Positions 31,072 through 42,611 of a DNA stretch of 64,000 nt are shown piece by piece. Source of the DNA: Inonotus obliquus. Lineage: Eukaryota > Basidiomycota > Agaricomycetes > Hymenochaetales > Hymenochaetaceae. The notes under the pieces are model-generated. The model made no database searches and was not told the DNA's origin. It was given only the letters and a program-made list of their open reading frames with translations. Within the stretch, counting starts at the first letter, position 1; every line of letters begins with the position of its first letter. A program made the position numbers and the translations under genes. The stretch lies in contig JAJHTX010000006.1 in assembly GCA_032164295.1 (NCBI GenBank), forward strand, positions 248,001 to 312,000, in the 5' to 3' direction.

Positions 31072-33022
31072 CTGTGCGTGACCCCTCAACGCACAATGAT
31101 CCCTTAATGCACACTTTTGATGTAGCTCACTCAAATCTTCATCGCTCGACCTACAAGCTTGTACACAGGTAGCCAGTGATGACATCTACTGTCTTGTAAA
31201 TTTTGGTGTAGAAATACCAAGTGTATGCTGAGATCTCAAGCGCACAGTGCGGCATTCTTTCCAAATCAGTTACCTTTTGTGAACTGAGAACTTTCTCACG
31301 CATTGTATTATTGGTACAATTATGAGACGTGCAGCTGGTGCGCTGAAATTTTGTACGGTACTAGCTATGGGTCAGTGGTATTATTGTGCAAATTTTCAAA
31401 GCATAATACTAGCTGTGTGTCGAGTTACAGGATGCCGTTTATGCTGCTCAAAGTGGAGTCCGATCATGTGAGAACTGGATACAATCCGACTTTTCAATTT
31501 TTTTAAATTTGTTCCGCTGAACAAAAACATACAACTATTGGAGATTATGCTAGTATATAGGTCACTATATGTACCTAAAAAGCTCCATGCTGAATGATAC
31601 AGAATTGAGATTAATATCAGCAATTCAGTAGTACAGGTGTAAGTATGGTGTTTTTCATACTTCTGGGCCGCTTTTATAGCTAATTTATTGAATCAAGCGA
31701 TGTAAGCCATCTGTAACCTCTGAAAAAGGTAAGCCAGAACTTGCAAGCTTCCAAATCCACGGTTTCGTTTGTATCTCAAATCGAGTAAAGCATATAATCG
31801 GCGATGTTGTTCATCTCTGGCATGAGCTTCTCCGTCCATGACGCCAGAAGTAGTGCGGCGTGCGGAAAGACATGGCGATGTCTTTGCTTTTATTTCTCGT
31901 TGAGTAAAGCATGTATTCGGCGACATTGTTCATCTCTGGCACGGCCTTCTCCATCCATGACGCCAAAAGCAGCACGAGAACCTGATGTTATGCGAAACGA
32001 CGGGTTCGGGGGTACTCGAATGGAGTCGGGGTCTCTCACACCAGAGCTTAGGGTATGCTGCCTCAAATGTCGAAGACTTGTACAACGACGGAGACGATCA
32101 CGCAGGCTAAGGGATGGTGGTGGTAAGAAGATATATTTAAGTTAGTACAAACAATGAGTAAATACCTAAGGGATGGTGGTGGTAAGAAGAATAGTGAGAT
32201 GGGGTACAAATGAGTCAGACTATCTACTTATATACCCACCAGACATGGGAAGATATTACTCTAAGAAGAATATTAGTAAGAAAGGAAAATAGAATATTAC
32301 GGAGCGTTCCGGTAAAGAGCGACTAAGCAAGATGAATAATAAGGATGAGTAAGCATATACGGAAAAGGAAGATGACGAATAAGGAATTAAGTAAGCAGAG
32401 CAAGAAGGAAAAGTTCAAGTCCTAACACCTGACAGACATGGCGATGCACGGAGGCATCTTCGTCCGATGCGCGCTTGAACAGTGCAGCAGTGCAGTAATG
32501 GGACTGTCAATGTGCATGGAAAGAAATTGGCTGTTTATCAGTGCGAAGATGAGAGTATGAGGGAAGTGTTCGACACAGCGATTAAGACATGATTGCAGCA
32601 CAAGAGCCTGGCAGACATGGCGATGAACGGAGTGATCTTTTGATGATGCGCGCTTAGACAGTGCAGCAATGAGACTTTCAACGCGCACAGAAAGAGATTG
32701 GCTGTTTATCGGTGAGTTAGGTAGAGGAAGTGTGCGACAAGACACAATATTAGCACTCACGTTAACGCACAATCGATAAAGCACAGTCAATTTTCCCACG
32801 ACTGTGCGTTAAGGGGTCTTTCACTTCGACGCGCGATTTTCGACACCTCCATTCGTAAATTCAATAAAATATTCTATATACATCAGTCCCCCATAAAAAT
32901 CGTGAATTGTGTTCTCAGGATGGCAGGCTGCATTATAGTGTAGTTGTTTTTGTACAAATTGCGTATGTTGAATTTGTGTTGAGCAAAAATCCTTAAACTG
33001 TGCGTTAATGGGTGAGGCACAG
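31072..33022. mobile_element. 1.95-kb TIR insertion in the Gypsy pol frame, TA target
   Basis: The ends are CTGTGCGTGACCCCTCAACG (left) and the complement of CTGTGCCTCACCCATTAACG (right), flanked by TA at 31070-31071 and 33023-33024. Removing the insert and one TA joins the coding frame exactly as WLCKH/NPEIDW, which fixes the boundaries. TA duplication fits Tc1/mariner-type elements. No transposase frame is present. Inside are internal near-tandem duplications (about 31770-31850 with 31898-31975; about 32428-32600 with 32608-32780), extra TIR-like ACTGTGCGTTAAGG sequences near 32795-32815, and a diverged LTR-Y-like stretch (about 32095-32430). Confidence 0.85.
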
Positions 33023-33024
33023 TA

Positions 33025-33623
33025 TGCTTGCACAGCCAGTCATATCTAAGAAAGACGTTAGTTGATGCTAGGGACGTCACCGCTAGACGAATGGTCTCTT
33101 CATGTATCCCGTCGAAGATCATTTGCACTTCCACATATTCCGTCATTGAACCCTCCTTGTTGCCAGTTCCATCAGCATTAAAGAGTGGTATAGGACAAAT
33201 ATAGCGTTTGGTGGGGATTTTGTACCTTTCGACGAATCCTTTGTTGATGAGAGAACCAGTTGCTCCAGAGTCAATGAGCGCATGTGCATCCAACTCCAAT
33301 CTGTCCGTATTGTATTCTTCTCCGTCCAGCTGCTGCATCTCCTGTTTATCTTTGGGAGTCAGTAGCCGATTTAAGAGATGAATGATGGTTACAATGACGT
33401 CCAGTTGGTATCCATTTGTTTGTTGCACAAAGACGGCTTCTGGTTCCTCCTCCTTAGGCTGTACACCCTTGTCATACATCCACGCATCATCATAGTCGTC
33501 AACGTCTAGATCGTCTTCTTTTTCGGGGATGGGTATTACGTCGTTCAGGATCTCGTGATTTTTTAACTCGGTGTATTGAGGCGCATCTAGATACTGTACA
33601 GCACGCAAGTTATAATTTAACAC
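33025..33623 (-). pseudogene. Gypsy aspartic protease segment
   Basis: This minus-strand frame contains the retropepsin motif ALIDSGATGSLINKGF and downstream FLRYDWLCKH, where the TA-flanked element interrupts it. Protease of this family matures the Gag-Pol polyprotein. It is separated from RT by the 1.95-kb insertion, so it is no longer part of a continuous pol. Confidence 0.85.
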
Positions 33624-33664
33624 TGACGAGAGTCCTTGAGAATGTTGACCAGTAGTTACGGCGT

Positions 33665-35639
33665 CTACTGCTGGTCTTCCGAAAAATCCTGCTCGATGTT
33701 GACTCCTTCAGTCTCAGTCGTAGCCCTAACTTCGACTGTTTCCTCACTGTATTCTTCTTCGTCAAAAGCCGACTCTGGCAGTTCCCCAAGTTGTTCCGCC
33801 ATCTCCCTTCGAATCGTCGGGTCCATTCTCACGATGATTTGTCGCACCACCTGTTTTTTGTCCGGACATTGACTCACAAAGTGTTCAGGCTTTCTGCACG
33901 CCCAGCAAAGCAGACGACGATGAGTGGCGTCGACTTCCATTGGAATCCCCATTCCAGGGTGTGTACCCGGCTTTACTCCTTGTGCCTGTAATGGGGGACG
34001 TTGTGGTTGTGACTGCTGTTGCTGGGGTGGGGGTCCTGGGGGTTGACAATACTGAGTTTGGGGGGGGGGGGGGGGGGAAGATTTCACACTGGTGGTCGAT
34101 TCAGACGCAGTTGGGTTCGAAGCTGTTGTTCTACTGCATCGACAGCTAATGCTTTCGCCTTCCATTCATCATACGTCGTTGGTACCTTCTCTGCTCGCAT
34201 GACTCCTCGAAGAACATCAGGGTTGACTGTTTGCTCTAGACGATGGATGAGGATGGCATCGTGTTCCTTGTTGGTAAGTTTTGCCGGGATCCTTAGTTGT
34301 TCGAAGACGTCGAAAAATTCATCAGCCGTACGACGTCCTTGGACTTCTGAATATATTCACTCTAGCGCCTTTGATGCTTTGTGGGGATCTCTAAAAGACG
34401 CATCGAGGGCCTCGACAAACTTCTTAAAGTCGTCAGGAATGGTTGAACTTCCATCCGCTGCCGTGTTTGAATCAACATAGTTCTGCACCCATGTTGAAGC
34501 TCGTCCCGACTTTAGGTAGGATAGCACAAATTTGATTCGGTTGACGTTGGTTCCAAACCTTCCTGGGTTTTCCGAGACATACAACAAGAATTCCTGACGG
34601 AAATCTTCGTAATTGTCACCTCCGTAATACTGTCTTGGCTTATCGACAGATGGGTTGTCTGTTGACACTGTCGCTGGTGCATTCATCGGCATCCTTGGTT
34701 GTCTGACTCCTGCCTGTGCTAGGGCCTGGGCGACAATTGCTGCGATTACGTCTGCTGTGAGATGTGACATTTCGTCTTCAGGAGGTTCGATGTCAATAGG
34801 ATCTTCTTCGACAGGGGGTGGAACAGGCTTGTGTGTCGATGGCGGTCTGGATATAATACCTTGAGGAGGATCGAATGTTCCTACCGATGGTTCCTCAGGT
34901 TCTTCTCGTGCCGAGAATCTCACAGCTGTCGAAGATGTGGGGGTGAACGATGATATGGGAGCTGGGACAGTAGTTGGTGCATGTGCCCAATTGTCCTTCA
35001 CTTGATCCCAAACTATGTGCTGTTCCTTCCCAGTGCTTGTCGTATAATAGAAACCTTGACAACTTCCACTGTACCTCCTGCCTCTAAGCTGACCAAGACG
35101 CTGCTGCATGTGCTCCTATACGGTATCTATTGTGGCGGTCTGACGGGGAGAGGATGAGTCTGTTGTTGTTGTCGACGAGCAGGGATTGTGTCATCGAATG
35201 AGATGGTGACTTTAAAAATCCAGAGGGGAACGATGAAAGAGATATGCTGGCTGCAGTATACTTCGTCTTTTCGCTTCGTCCAGATACGGCTGCCTCTAAA
35301 ATGCAACATTATTGTTAACGCCAGTGTTTACCAACATACGATTGACTTCTGCCAACTGGAAGGGTCTTCTTCTTCGACCTTAATGTCGGCTTCCTCGATC
35401 TTCACTTCTACTTCTTCCTCCTTAATAATGACTACTGGTTGCTGGGGGCGGTACCTAAGCTTGATGTACTGAGAACGTCCTTTCTTGTCGTTTCCAACGA
35501 TAATATTGTTCGGATCGTAGTTGAGAGGATCGAACTTGATGACGTAGCGCTTGGGCTTTTTGTACTGCCATTGACGATGACTAGGAGCCAGGGTGACAAG
35601 TGAAGGTTGGTTACTTTTTATGAATTCAATACACGACAA
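33665..35639 (-). pseudogene. Gypsy gag region, broken into several frames
   Basis: Three minus-strand pieces are seen. The first (35639-35328) has YVIKFDPLNYDPNNIIVGND and an acidic tail. The second (35109-34357) has the retrotransposon Gag core (QYYGGDNYEDFRQEFLLYVS, ...SGRASTWVQNYV). The third (34165-33665) has a proline-rich stretch and a CCHC zinc knuckle (CWACRKPEHFVSQC). An 18-G run at 34060-34077 lies in the proline-rich part. Frame changes between pieces indicate decay or sequencing error at homopolymers. Confidence 0.75.
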
Positions 35640-35687
35640 TGTTGATTAACGTCGCCGGGCAGGGTTGAGGGTTTCTGTCGTGCTCGG

Positions 35688-37434
35688 TAAAGAGTAATAC
35701 CGGAGGCTACGATCGATATGGGCTTAATTCTGCGATTCTACCGCTTCTTCCAATTAACAATACTTCTGTGATTCTACCGCTTCTTACTTCTCTTCGGACC
35801 ACGGTACTTCTGCCATCCTATCTACGCCTGCGGTTCCAACAAAGTACGAGGCTTCTGCGATTCGACAAGGCTAAGAACGATTAAGAACTGGTCCTGCATA
35901 CGCTTAGCCAGACTTCTGCGCCAATACCGAATCACCAATCCCTACACCCGTCTTCCATCACAGTACCGAACCACCAGACTTCGATACCGATGATACCGAT
36001 ACCGTACCGTCCACCCATCCTGATACTGACGCTTAATAGTCCACGTCTAGTCAATACTACGCCCTCGACAGCCCATACCAGAGGGAAAGGCTCACAAAGC
36101 TGCGATCGGTCTGCCATACATTGCCGCGAAGAGTTGGATCATGGTCGAAGCTCCAAGTCCGACGGTATGCCCTTCTGAACCGCCATACATCAATACCGAC
36201 GATACCGGTGTTGATACCGATGGTCCGCTCCAGTACCGGAGTTCGTAATGTGTGCTAGGTCGAGACCACGCCCTCGGAGATCTACGTCGAGAGGAAGGTT
36301 GGGAAATGAATCAAGTCCGCCGTACGCTGCTTCGATCTCGGAGGAGGCCATCGATCCAACTCGGAGGGGAAGCCAAGCAATGCCCAGTCGAGTCAGGCAA
36401 CGCGTACCGATCAATATTGAGGAGCTCGAGCGATCTCGTTGATGCTCAGGGACGATTCCAGGGTACTGATTGGTACCGAGCGGTAGAGTACCCCATTGCC
36501 AAGGTTGGGTTGTACCGACACGTCAACATCGGAGCACGCCGTCCGATCGGTCGGTAGATGCCCAGACTGATGCTGCACGGATCATGATACCAGAACAAAG
36601 GTAAATCAGGATGACGTGCTTCTCCTACAACAGGGACATCGCCAGGAGCACCCATGCGGTAGCTTGAGACACGTCCTTATTTTAGCGCTGGTCGACGTCG
36701 GTATCGCCGCCCTACCTCGGTATCACTCGTCGTGAGTTTTCATTGGGTTCTTGTCTTGTCCCACCCTATTCTTAGCTACCCCCTGATAAAACTTCTTATT
36801 CATTCATCATCTTATGTTTCCCCTGATTATAATTTTACATTCAATTCGACTTTATGTTCCATTTCTTGTACCGGATTACGGTACGATTCGACTTGTAAAA
36901 ACCCCCCATTTGGTATCTTGAATGGCTACGGTATTATGGTATTTATAGCCTGCATGTTCTACTGTAGCAAACCAGCTAATCTGAGAGGAACTTCCAGAGT
37001 GAAGGTCCGGGTTTTGCTCATCTCGTTCAAGCCCCCGTTCGTTCGTCTCGTCTCGTAGTCGCCGGTATCGATACCGGTAGTCATCGTTTTCGTCTTTGTC
37101 GCCCTCGCCTCTCGTCTCACGACCAGTCCCATCAGAAACACCTCCTCAGCTCGCTTTCTCTACTGCTTCATCCTCTCTACCGTGATACTGGACACCAGAC
37201 AACTCGGTATCGACGGATTCGTCTCAGTATCAATCGTCTCCTGATACCTCGCCTCTTGAGTGGTCACCTATAGCCTCCTGTACTCATCAATCCAGCCAGG
37301 CCCAACTATTCTCTCTTGACGACTTGTCTGTGACTGTACGACTTAGTACCGCCACGTACCGGCCCTCCCAACGCATCTAAATCGTACCCCCCTCGTCCGG
37401 TACTTCTGATACCGGCCGCGTTCTCGCACATTCA
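35688..37434 (-). mobile_element. LTR-A, full-length copy (1.75 kb), at the 5-prime side of the Gypsy element
   Basis: On the minus strand it starts TGAATGTGCGAGAACGCGG at 37434 and ends TATTACTCTTTA at 35688. It is collinear with the solo copy 3239-4959. It directly precedes the gag region and has the same orientation, as a 5-prime LTR would. It is CGGTA-rich with a TATAAATA box (complement near 36945). No clear target-site duplication is visible at its outer edge. Confidence 0.8.
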
Positions 37435-37541
37435 TCGAGTAAACCCGGGTTGATGCGATATCGACCTACTAGGGGACGCCCGCAAAGGAGAGACGTTGAT
37501 GACGAGTCAGATGTCAGTCCTGAGGGGAGACTCGACTCTTA

Positions 37542-38100
37542 TGTTAGGACGGATGAGGTGGCAGTGCACGCTCGAGGCCTGTTCTCACGAAGGTCGTCTG
37601 GGGACAACCTCTACTGTGTCTTGAGGGGAGAGTACACAGTCGTTGGCGACGTACGTCTAAGGTGGATGACCTTGAGTAATGCATGCGTCTAGGAACAGCA
37701 TACGACTAAGATGTTGTGGTGGTAAGTAGATTGAATAAACTAAGTAAATACAAGAGAGGAATACCTAAGACGTCGTGGTGGTAAGTAGAAGAGTCGAGTG
37801 GGGAAGACGAGACAAGATCTATCTACTTATATACACCTGGATTGTGGGAAGGTATTACTCTGAGAAGGTGCTGCGTAGCAGCATAACAATATAAACAAAC
37901 AAACAACGGGGCCCGACGAGTCAGCAAGAATGAGTAAGCATGAGTAAGCATCGTTGGGTTGGGGTGAAATTAGTAATGCAGTATTAGTAATATATCGGAT
38001 GGGGCGGAGGGAGTCATAAGGTATTAGTAATGAAAGGAACTTAGTAATATAATGGAATATAAAAAATAAGAAAAGATAAGAAAGGAAAAGTGTTCTTACA
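37542..38100 (-). mobile_element. LTR-Y copy
   Basis: On the minus strand it starts TGTAAGAACAC and ends CCTAACA, matching 5406-5922 through the TATA-like segment and the twice-repeated (c/t)ttaccaccac motif. No flanking duplication is visible (tctta against cccaa). It may therefore be one LTR of a rearranged element rather than a clean solo insertion. Confidence 0.75.
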
Positions 38101-38490
38101 CCCAACATGGTTGACTCCATCCTGGGTATTTACACCAAATCAGGACGGATACTCGCTCTTAATCTTGCGCGTAATTGATTAGACTCGCTATGGGGGTTCA
38201 GGAGACTCGTGACATTGGAACGTTGCGATTTACGATATAATCTTATTGACGAGAGTGGCAAATTTGGAAGGCTGGCCGATCTTCCGAACACACAGGAAGT
38301 CTGGATCGAGGGTAATCCCTTTGTGGAGTCAGAAGAGAATTATCGTGTACGGTGCACTGATCATTTCTGGAAAGAAGGAAATTGCATCCCTTTGACAGAA
38401 GTTTACCTGGATTCTATGAGCAGCTCTTGGGGGGACCTACACCAAAGAAGCAACAGAATGAACAAGCGCATTGCGGTGCTAGATTAGATG
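38101..38490 (+). pseudogene. Leucine-rich-repeat gene fragment
   Basis: In broken frames the sequence reads SLLILR.../LALNLARN, LVTLERCDLRYNLIDESG, RLADLPNTQEVWIEGNPFV and NYRVRCTDHFWKEGN. After a frame change it reads DRSLPGFYEQ. This is the pattern of the last repeats and cap of a fungal LRR protein of the kind where xxVWVEGNPF precedes a capping motif. There is an in-frame stop near 38178 and a frame shift near 38395, and both ends are missing. It lies between an LTR-Y copy and minisatellite/AT-rich element DNA, so it looks like captured or stranded host sequence. Confidence 0.6.
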
Positions 38491-38520
38491 GCGGTGAAAG
38501 TGGTGAGGATGGCTTCCACT

Positions 38521-38624
38521 CATCGCCCGCTCACCGCTCTCCCATTGCCCTCCCCTTGCCTGCTCACCACCCTCCCCTCACCCTCCTCTCACCCTTCCAT
38601 TGCCCTCCCATTGCCCGCTCAATA
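38521..38624. repeat. Degenerate 11-bp minisatellite
   Basis: Units such as atcgcccgctc, attgccctccc and attgcccgctc repeat with an 11-bp period. This is the same unit as at 6491-6611, again immediately followed by aatatctacccg and AT-rich palindromic DNA. Confidence 0.7.
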
Positions 38625-39447
38625 TCTACCCGGACGACACTTATAATATGAACCAGGATAATATTCTATTGTATATTTTGAATATCAGCCAAGTAGATAT
38701 ACTAATTTATTTTTAAAATATTGCCAAGTAGATATCCTAATCGATATATAAAATATAAGTCTATCGATATTTAAAATATCAGAGTGAAGTTGATATGCAA
38801 ATCAACATTTAAAATATCAACACGTGGTTTATATTTAAAATATCTTATGGGTTGATATGCTTACCGGCATTTACAGCGATCTGCATATCTAATGGCACTC
38901 CCCTGGATTTTGGGGAGAGAAGTAATATATCATATCATGTGATATCTTGGACTTTGTGAAAAAAACTGTGCGAGCAGAGGGGGAGTTTATGAGCCTCCTG
39001 TCATATGTCAATTTTGATTGGTGTGTCGATCTTTCTTCCTATAAATTCAACAACTACCTTGCACGTACATATATAAGTTATTTCTCTCCTAGCTCTTGAA
39101 TATTCAAGCCATTAACTACAAATACTAGTTGCACAATACTTCTAGAATGTTTATCATTGAAAAAACTCGGAGGTGAATGTATAAAGGGTTGCTTGTGGAA
39201 AATGTCGATCACTTTCTAAATATGGGTGATGAAGTCATCAGAACCTATAATTATGACGGCGAGCTTTCAAACTGCCGCAGTTTTCAAAAGTTTTCTTGTC
39301 AAAGTCCAAAGTATCACATGATATGATGTATTACTTTTCTCCCTAAAATCCGGAGGAGTGCCATTAGATATGCATTTAGCTGTAAAATGACGGCAAAAAA
39401 AACATTTAAAATTCCAACCTCACCTCCATCCTGATTTGCCCGCCGTG
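38625..39447. mobile_element. AT-rich element with CCGCCGTG end, carrying a nested MITE
   Basis: ATATTTAAAATAT-type palindromes fill 38640-38860. The right end at 39375-39447 (tgacggcaaaaaaaacattt ... ctgatttgcccgccgtg) matches the right TIR of 49006-50018. The left TIR is not recognised. The nested element at 38888-39368 interrupts it. Confidence 0.6.
38888..39368. mobile_element. Nested 481-bp TIR element, TA target
   Basis: The TIRs begin TCTAATGGCACTCC and extend about 75 bp with few mismatches to CTTTGGACTTTG-like sequence. TA flanks both sides (38886-38887 and 39369-39370). No coding frame. The pattern fits a mariner-type MITE. Confidence 0.75.
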
Positions 39448-39573
39448 TTTCAAAGAATTCGTCTAGTTAATTGTTCGTCTGCTGCCCCTACTCCGTGCCG
39501 CGGTCACATTTACGCTTTGAGGCCACTGATCCGGTCGTTGACAACGCTATATTTTCGCTGCAAAGACCAACGA

Positions 39574-40875
39574 CATGGAAGATTTCATTGAAGGCATGCG
39601 ACCGAAGATGCAAGCGATCAAAGGGTCCGAAGAATTAAAGGTTATTGAACAGGGACGAGAGGCACTGGATATCGGGGGGCTGTGCTAGGTACTTTTTTCA
39701 TAAAAGTGAAGAATAAGGTGAGTCGGAATAGTCCTTTCTGCGACCTCGCAAACCACTTCATCTGGGATTCTTCCACAGCCCACTATAAAGCCACGGAATC
39801 TTTGTGGAAAACGATTCTCGCACGGTTTGGTCATCAGAGGAGGCTCCGTATTCTTCTCCCGTTTTTCCCAGCGCGAGACAATGGACGGAGCTGTGCCGAA
39901 CAGGGTGTATGCTACGAATATTAGCTGGCCTCTGAAAGGACGGAGTCCGGAGACTAGCGAAAAGAGGGAAGCATTGCACTTGCTTGACACAGGACCAAAG
40001 AAGAGGAGGAAGAAACGGGACGGGAACAGAACATTTGAAGATAACCTTAAGAAGAATTCTTTCAGGTGGTGGATAGTGAGTAGGGACAAAGAATTCGGTA
40101 GAGTCGATCGTGTTTCTCGTGTCTCAACTATGGAACGCTTGATGCCTCTGAGAATGGTGACCAGCGTGGACCATTTCAAACAAGCAGTGCGCGACCTGGT
40201 GTTAGGTGAGTCTCCTACTGCCATGAATCCTCAAGATGAGCCCGAACTAACACCAAACTCAGCCCGTCATCTCGTATTCACAAGCAAAGCTCGCATCTTT
40301 TATCGTGATCTTAATATCAATAGTCTCATGGTTCGCTACCATGATGATGGGTCTATCTGTGGCGTTCTCGTTGACCTAGATCTCGCTGAGGTGCACAGGG
40401 ATGCTACCGAGGAGTTCACGGGAACTCGAACAGGGACTCGTCCATTCATGGCATGGGAGCTGCTGGAATCCGATCCACCTTCCGTTCACCTGGAACGATA
40501 CGATTGGGAATCATTCTTCTACATTATATCCTGGATCGGATGTCGATTTTTTGACGGGAAGGAAGTGAACAGCTCAGCCCTGGCGGATTGGACCAGCCCG
40601 AATGACAAGGCACTCCTGTCAGCCAAGCAGGCCTGGCTTTACGGACCATATATCATGCGCTGGTTTACAAAGTTCTATGAGGATGTGGCTTCAAACTGGA
40701 TATATCACATGCAGGTGTTGTTTACTGTAAAGCTGGCAACGATGCAATGACGAATTTTATGGTCCGCCAAAGATCGGCAAAACCTGGGGATCCTATACTC
40801 GACGAGAAGTTTGACAAAGATACGTTTGGAGGCCATATCACCTGGGATAAATTATGGAAAATCCTGCAGAATTAG
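39574..40875 (+). pseudogene. FunK1-C: short-form kinase relic
   Basis: It begins MEDFIEGMRPKMQAIKG and soon hits stops and a frame change around 39686. It then runs open from about 39827 with YATNISWPLK (beta-3 lysine replaced by Asn), the family intron (about 40206-40263), YRDLNINSLMV in place of HRD...N, DLDLAEV and PFMAWELL. Near 40730 four extra bases (ctgt) relative to FunK1-F break the frame before the usual C-terminus, whose remains (ILDEKFDKDTFGG, WDKLWKILQN) end at 40875. The middle of the family (the RKPDV...EFK segment and acidic linker) is absent. Multiple lesions make this a pseudogene. Confidence 0.85.
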
Positions 40876-41335
40876 CGGATCGGGGATAACTGAGAACATA
40901 TCGTATTTTGGGTTTTGTTCGGGGGAATATGCAGCATCGGAATCTACGAATAGACTATACATGAATTTTGTTCTTTAATAGAATATGTCAGTGCGATTAC
41001 CGTTACACGGTCACTGTAGGGCTTTTGATTTCTAGCTGTACATTACAACCGGTGCATGATGCATCGGGCATTGTCATGTCAGTGTTGCGGGTAAAACGTC
41101 ACGGTCACGGGCATTGCACGTGGTCGGTTAGCCAACCACAAGCACGCGTCCGTGGGTGTTGACCTCTGAAAAAGTGTTCAGTGTGGATGTCCGACACTCT
41201 GCGTCTGCTGCCTCCACTCCGCACCATGGTCACATTCACGCTTTGAGGCCGCTGCTCCAGTCGTTGGTAACACGATATTTTCGCTGCAAGGACTGTCGAC
41301 ATAAAAAATCTCATCGAAGGCCAATATAGGACCGA

Positions 41336-42611
41336 AGATGCAGGCGATCGAATGGAATGAAGAAGTTAGAACTGTCGCGCGGAGACAGGAGGTGCTGGAT
41401 ATACGAGGGAATTTTCAAGGGACTTACCGCTGGAAAGTGAAGGATGAGGTGAGTAGGTATGATTCTTTAAGCGATCTCGCAAACCACATCATTGGTGTTG
41501 TTCCATAGCCCACTACTAGTATCCAATCGCGGAATCTTTGTGGAAAAGGATTCTCGCACGGTTTAGTCACCGGAGGAGGCTCCGTATTCTTCTCCCGTTT
41601 TTCCCAGCGCGAGACAATGGACGGACCTGTACCGAATAGGGTCTATGCCACCAAAATCAGCTGGCCTCTGAAAGGACGGTGTCCGGAGAATAGCAAAAAG
41701 AGGGAAACATTACACTTGCTTGACGCAGGACCAAAGAAGAGGAGGAAGAAACAGTATGGGAACAGAACATCTGAAGATAACCTTAATAAGAATTGTTCCA
41801 GATGGGGGACAATGAGCAGGGACAAAGAATTCGGTAAAGTCGATCGTGTCTGTCGCGTCTTACTAGTAACTACGGAACGCTTGATGCCTCTGAGAATGGT
41901 GACCAGCGTGGACCATTTCAAACAAGCAATGCGCGACCTGGTGTTGGGTGAGTCTTCTACTCTTCCATGAATCCTCAAGATGAGCCCGAACTAACACCAA
42001 ACTCAGCCCGTCATCTCGTATTCACAAGCAAAGCTCGCATATTCTACCGCAATGTCAGTTTCGGTAGTCTCATGGTTCGCTACCATAATGATGGGTCTAT
42101 CTGTGGCGTTCTCATTGACCTAGATCTTGTTGAGATGCACAGGGATGCTACAGAGGAGTTTACGGGGACTCCTACGGGGACTCGTTTATTCATGGCATGG
42201 GAGCTGGTTGAATCCGATCCGCCTCCCACTCACCTGGAACGATACGACTGGGAATCATTCTTCTACTTCATATCCTGGATCGGATGTCGATTTTCTGACG
42301 GGAAGGAAGTGAACAGCTTAGCCCTGGCGGATTGGACCAGCTCGAATGACAAGGCACTCCTGTCAGCCAAGCAGGCCTGGCTATTCCAATCGGTTACACT
42401 TAATTTCCAAACGTTCTACGAATCGGTGGCTCTGGATTGGGCGAAACACTTACAGAGTATGTTTTCTGATGGCCTGAATAGAAGGAAGGATTTCCTAGAC
42501 GCTAGAAAGGCGGAAATGCGTGGGAAACCTATACTGGACGAGGAATTCGACAACGATACACTCGGAGGTTGCGTCACCTGGGACAGACTTTGGAACATCC
42601 TGCAGAATTAG
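41336..42611 (+). pseudogene. FunK1-D: short-form kinase relic with an A-type tail
   Basis: The start MQAIEWNEEVRTVARRQEVL matches FunK1-G. A CAG-to-TAG change (compare FunK1-G) stops it near 41506. The frame resumes through YATKISWPLK, an intron (about 41948-42006), and a catalytic loop changed to YRNVSFGSLMV, so the catalytic Asp is lost. From about 42382 the sequence switches to near identity with the C-terminus and 3-prime flank of FunK1-A (LFQSVTLNFQTFYESVALDW, ending WDRLWNILQN). It lacks the middle region. A pseudogene and a clear recombinant. Confidence 0.85.

Larger units (their letters stand above)
29308..35687 (-). mobile_element. Defective Gypsy-type LTR retrotransposon (internal region)
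   Basis: Read on the minus strand, the order is gag-like frames (35639-33665), aspartic protease (33623-33025), then reverse transcriptase and RNase H (31069-29308). It stops at the start of the integrase region (GHPGTTKTV), so integrase is missing. The element is disabled by a 1.95-kb insertion (31072-33022), an in-frame stop in RT at 30612, frame breaks in gag and the 3-prime truncation. LTR-A copies lie at both outer borders but in opposite orientations. The gag-proximal one (35688-37434) is positioned and oriented as a 5-prime LTR. Confidence 0.85.

Noticed and set aside
29308..35687. Functional Gypsy retrotransposon
   Set aside because: Integrase is missing, RT has a stop, protease and RT are split by an insertion, and gag is in several frames.
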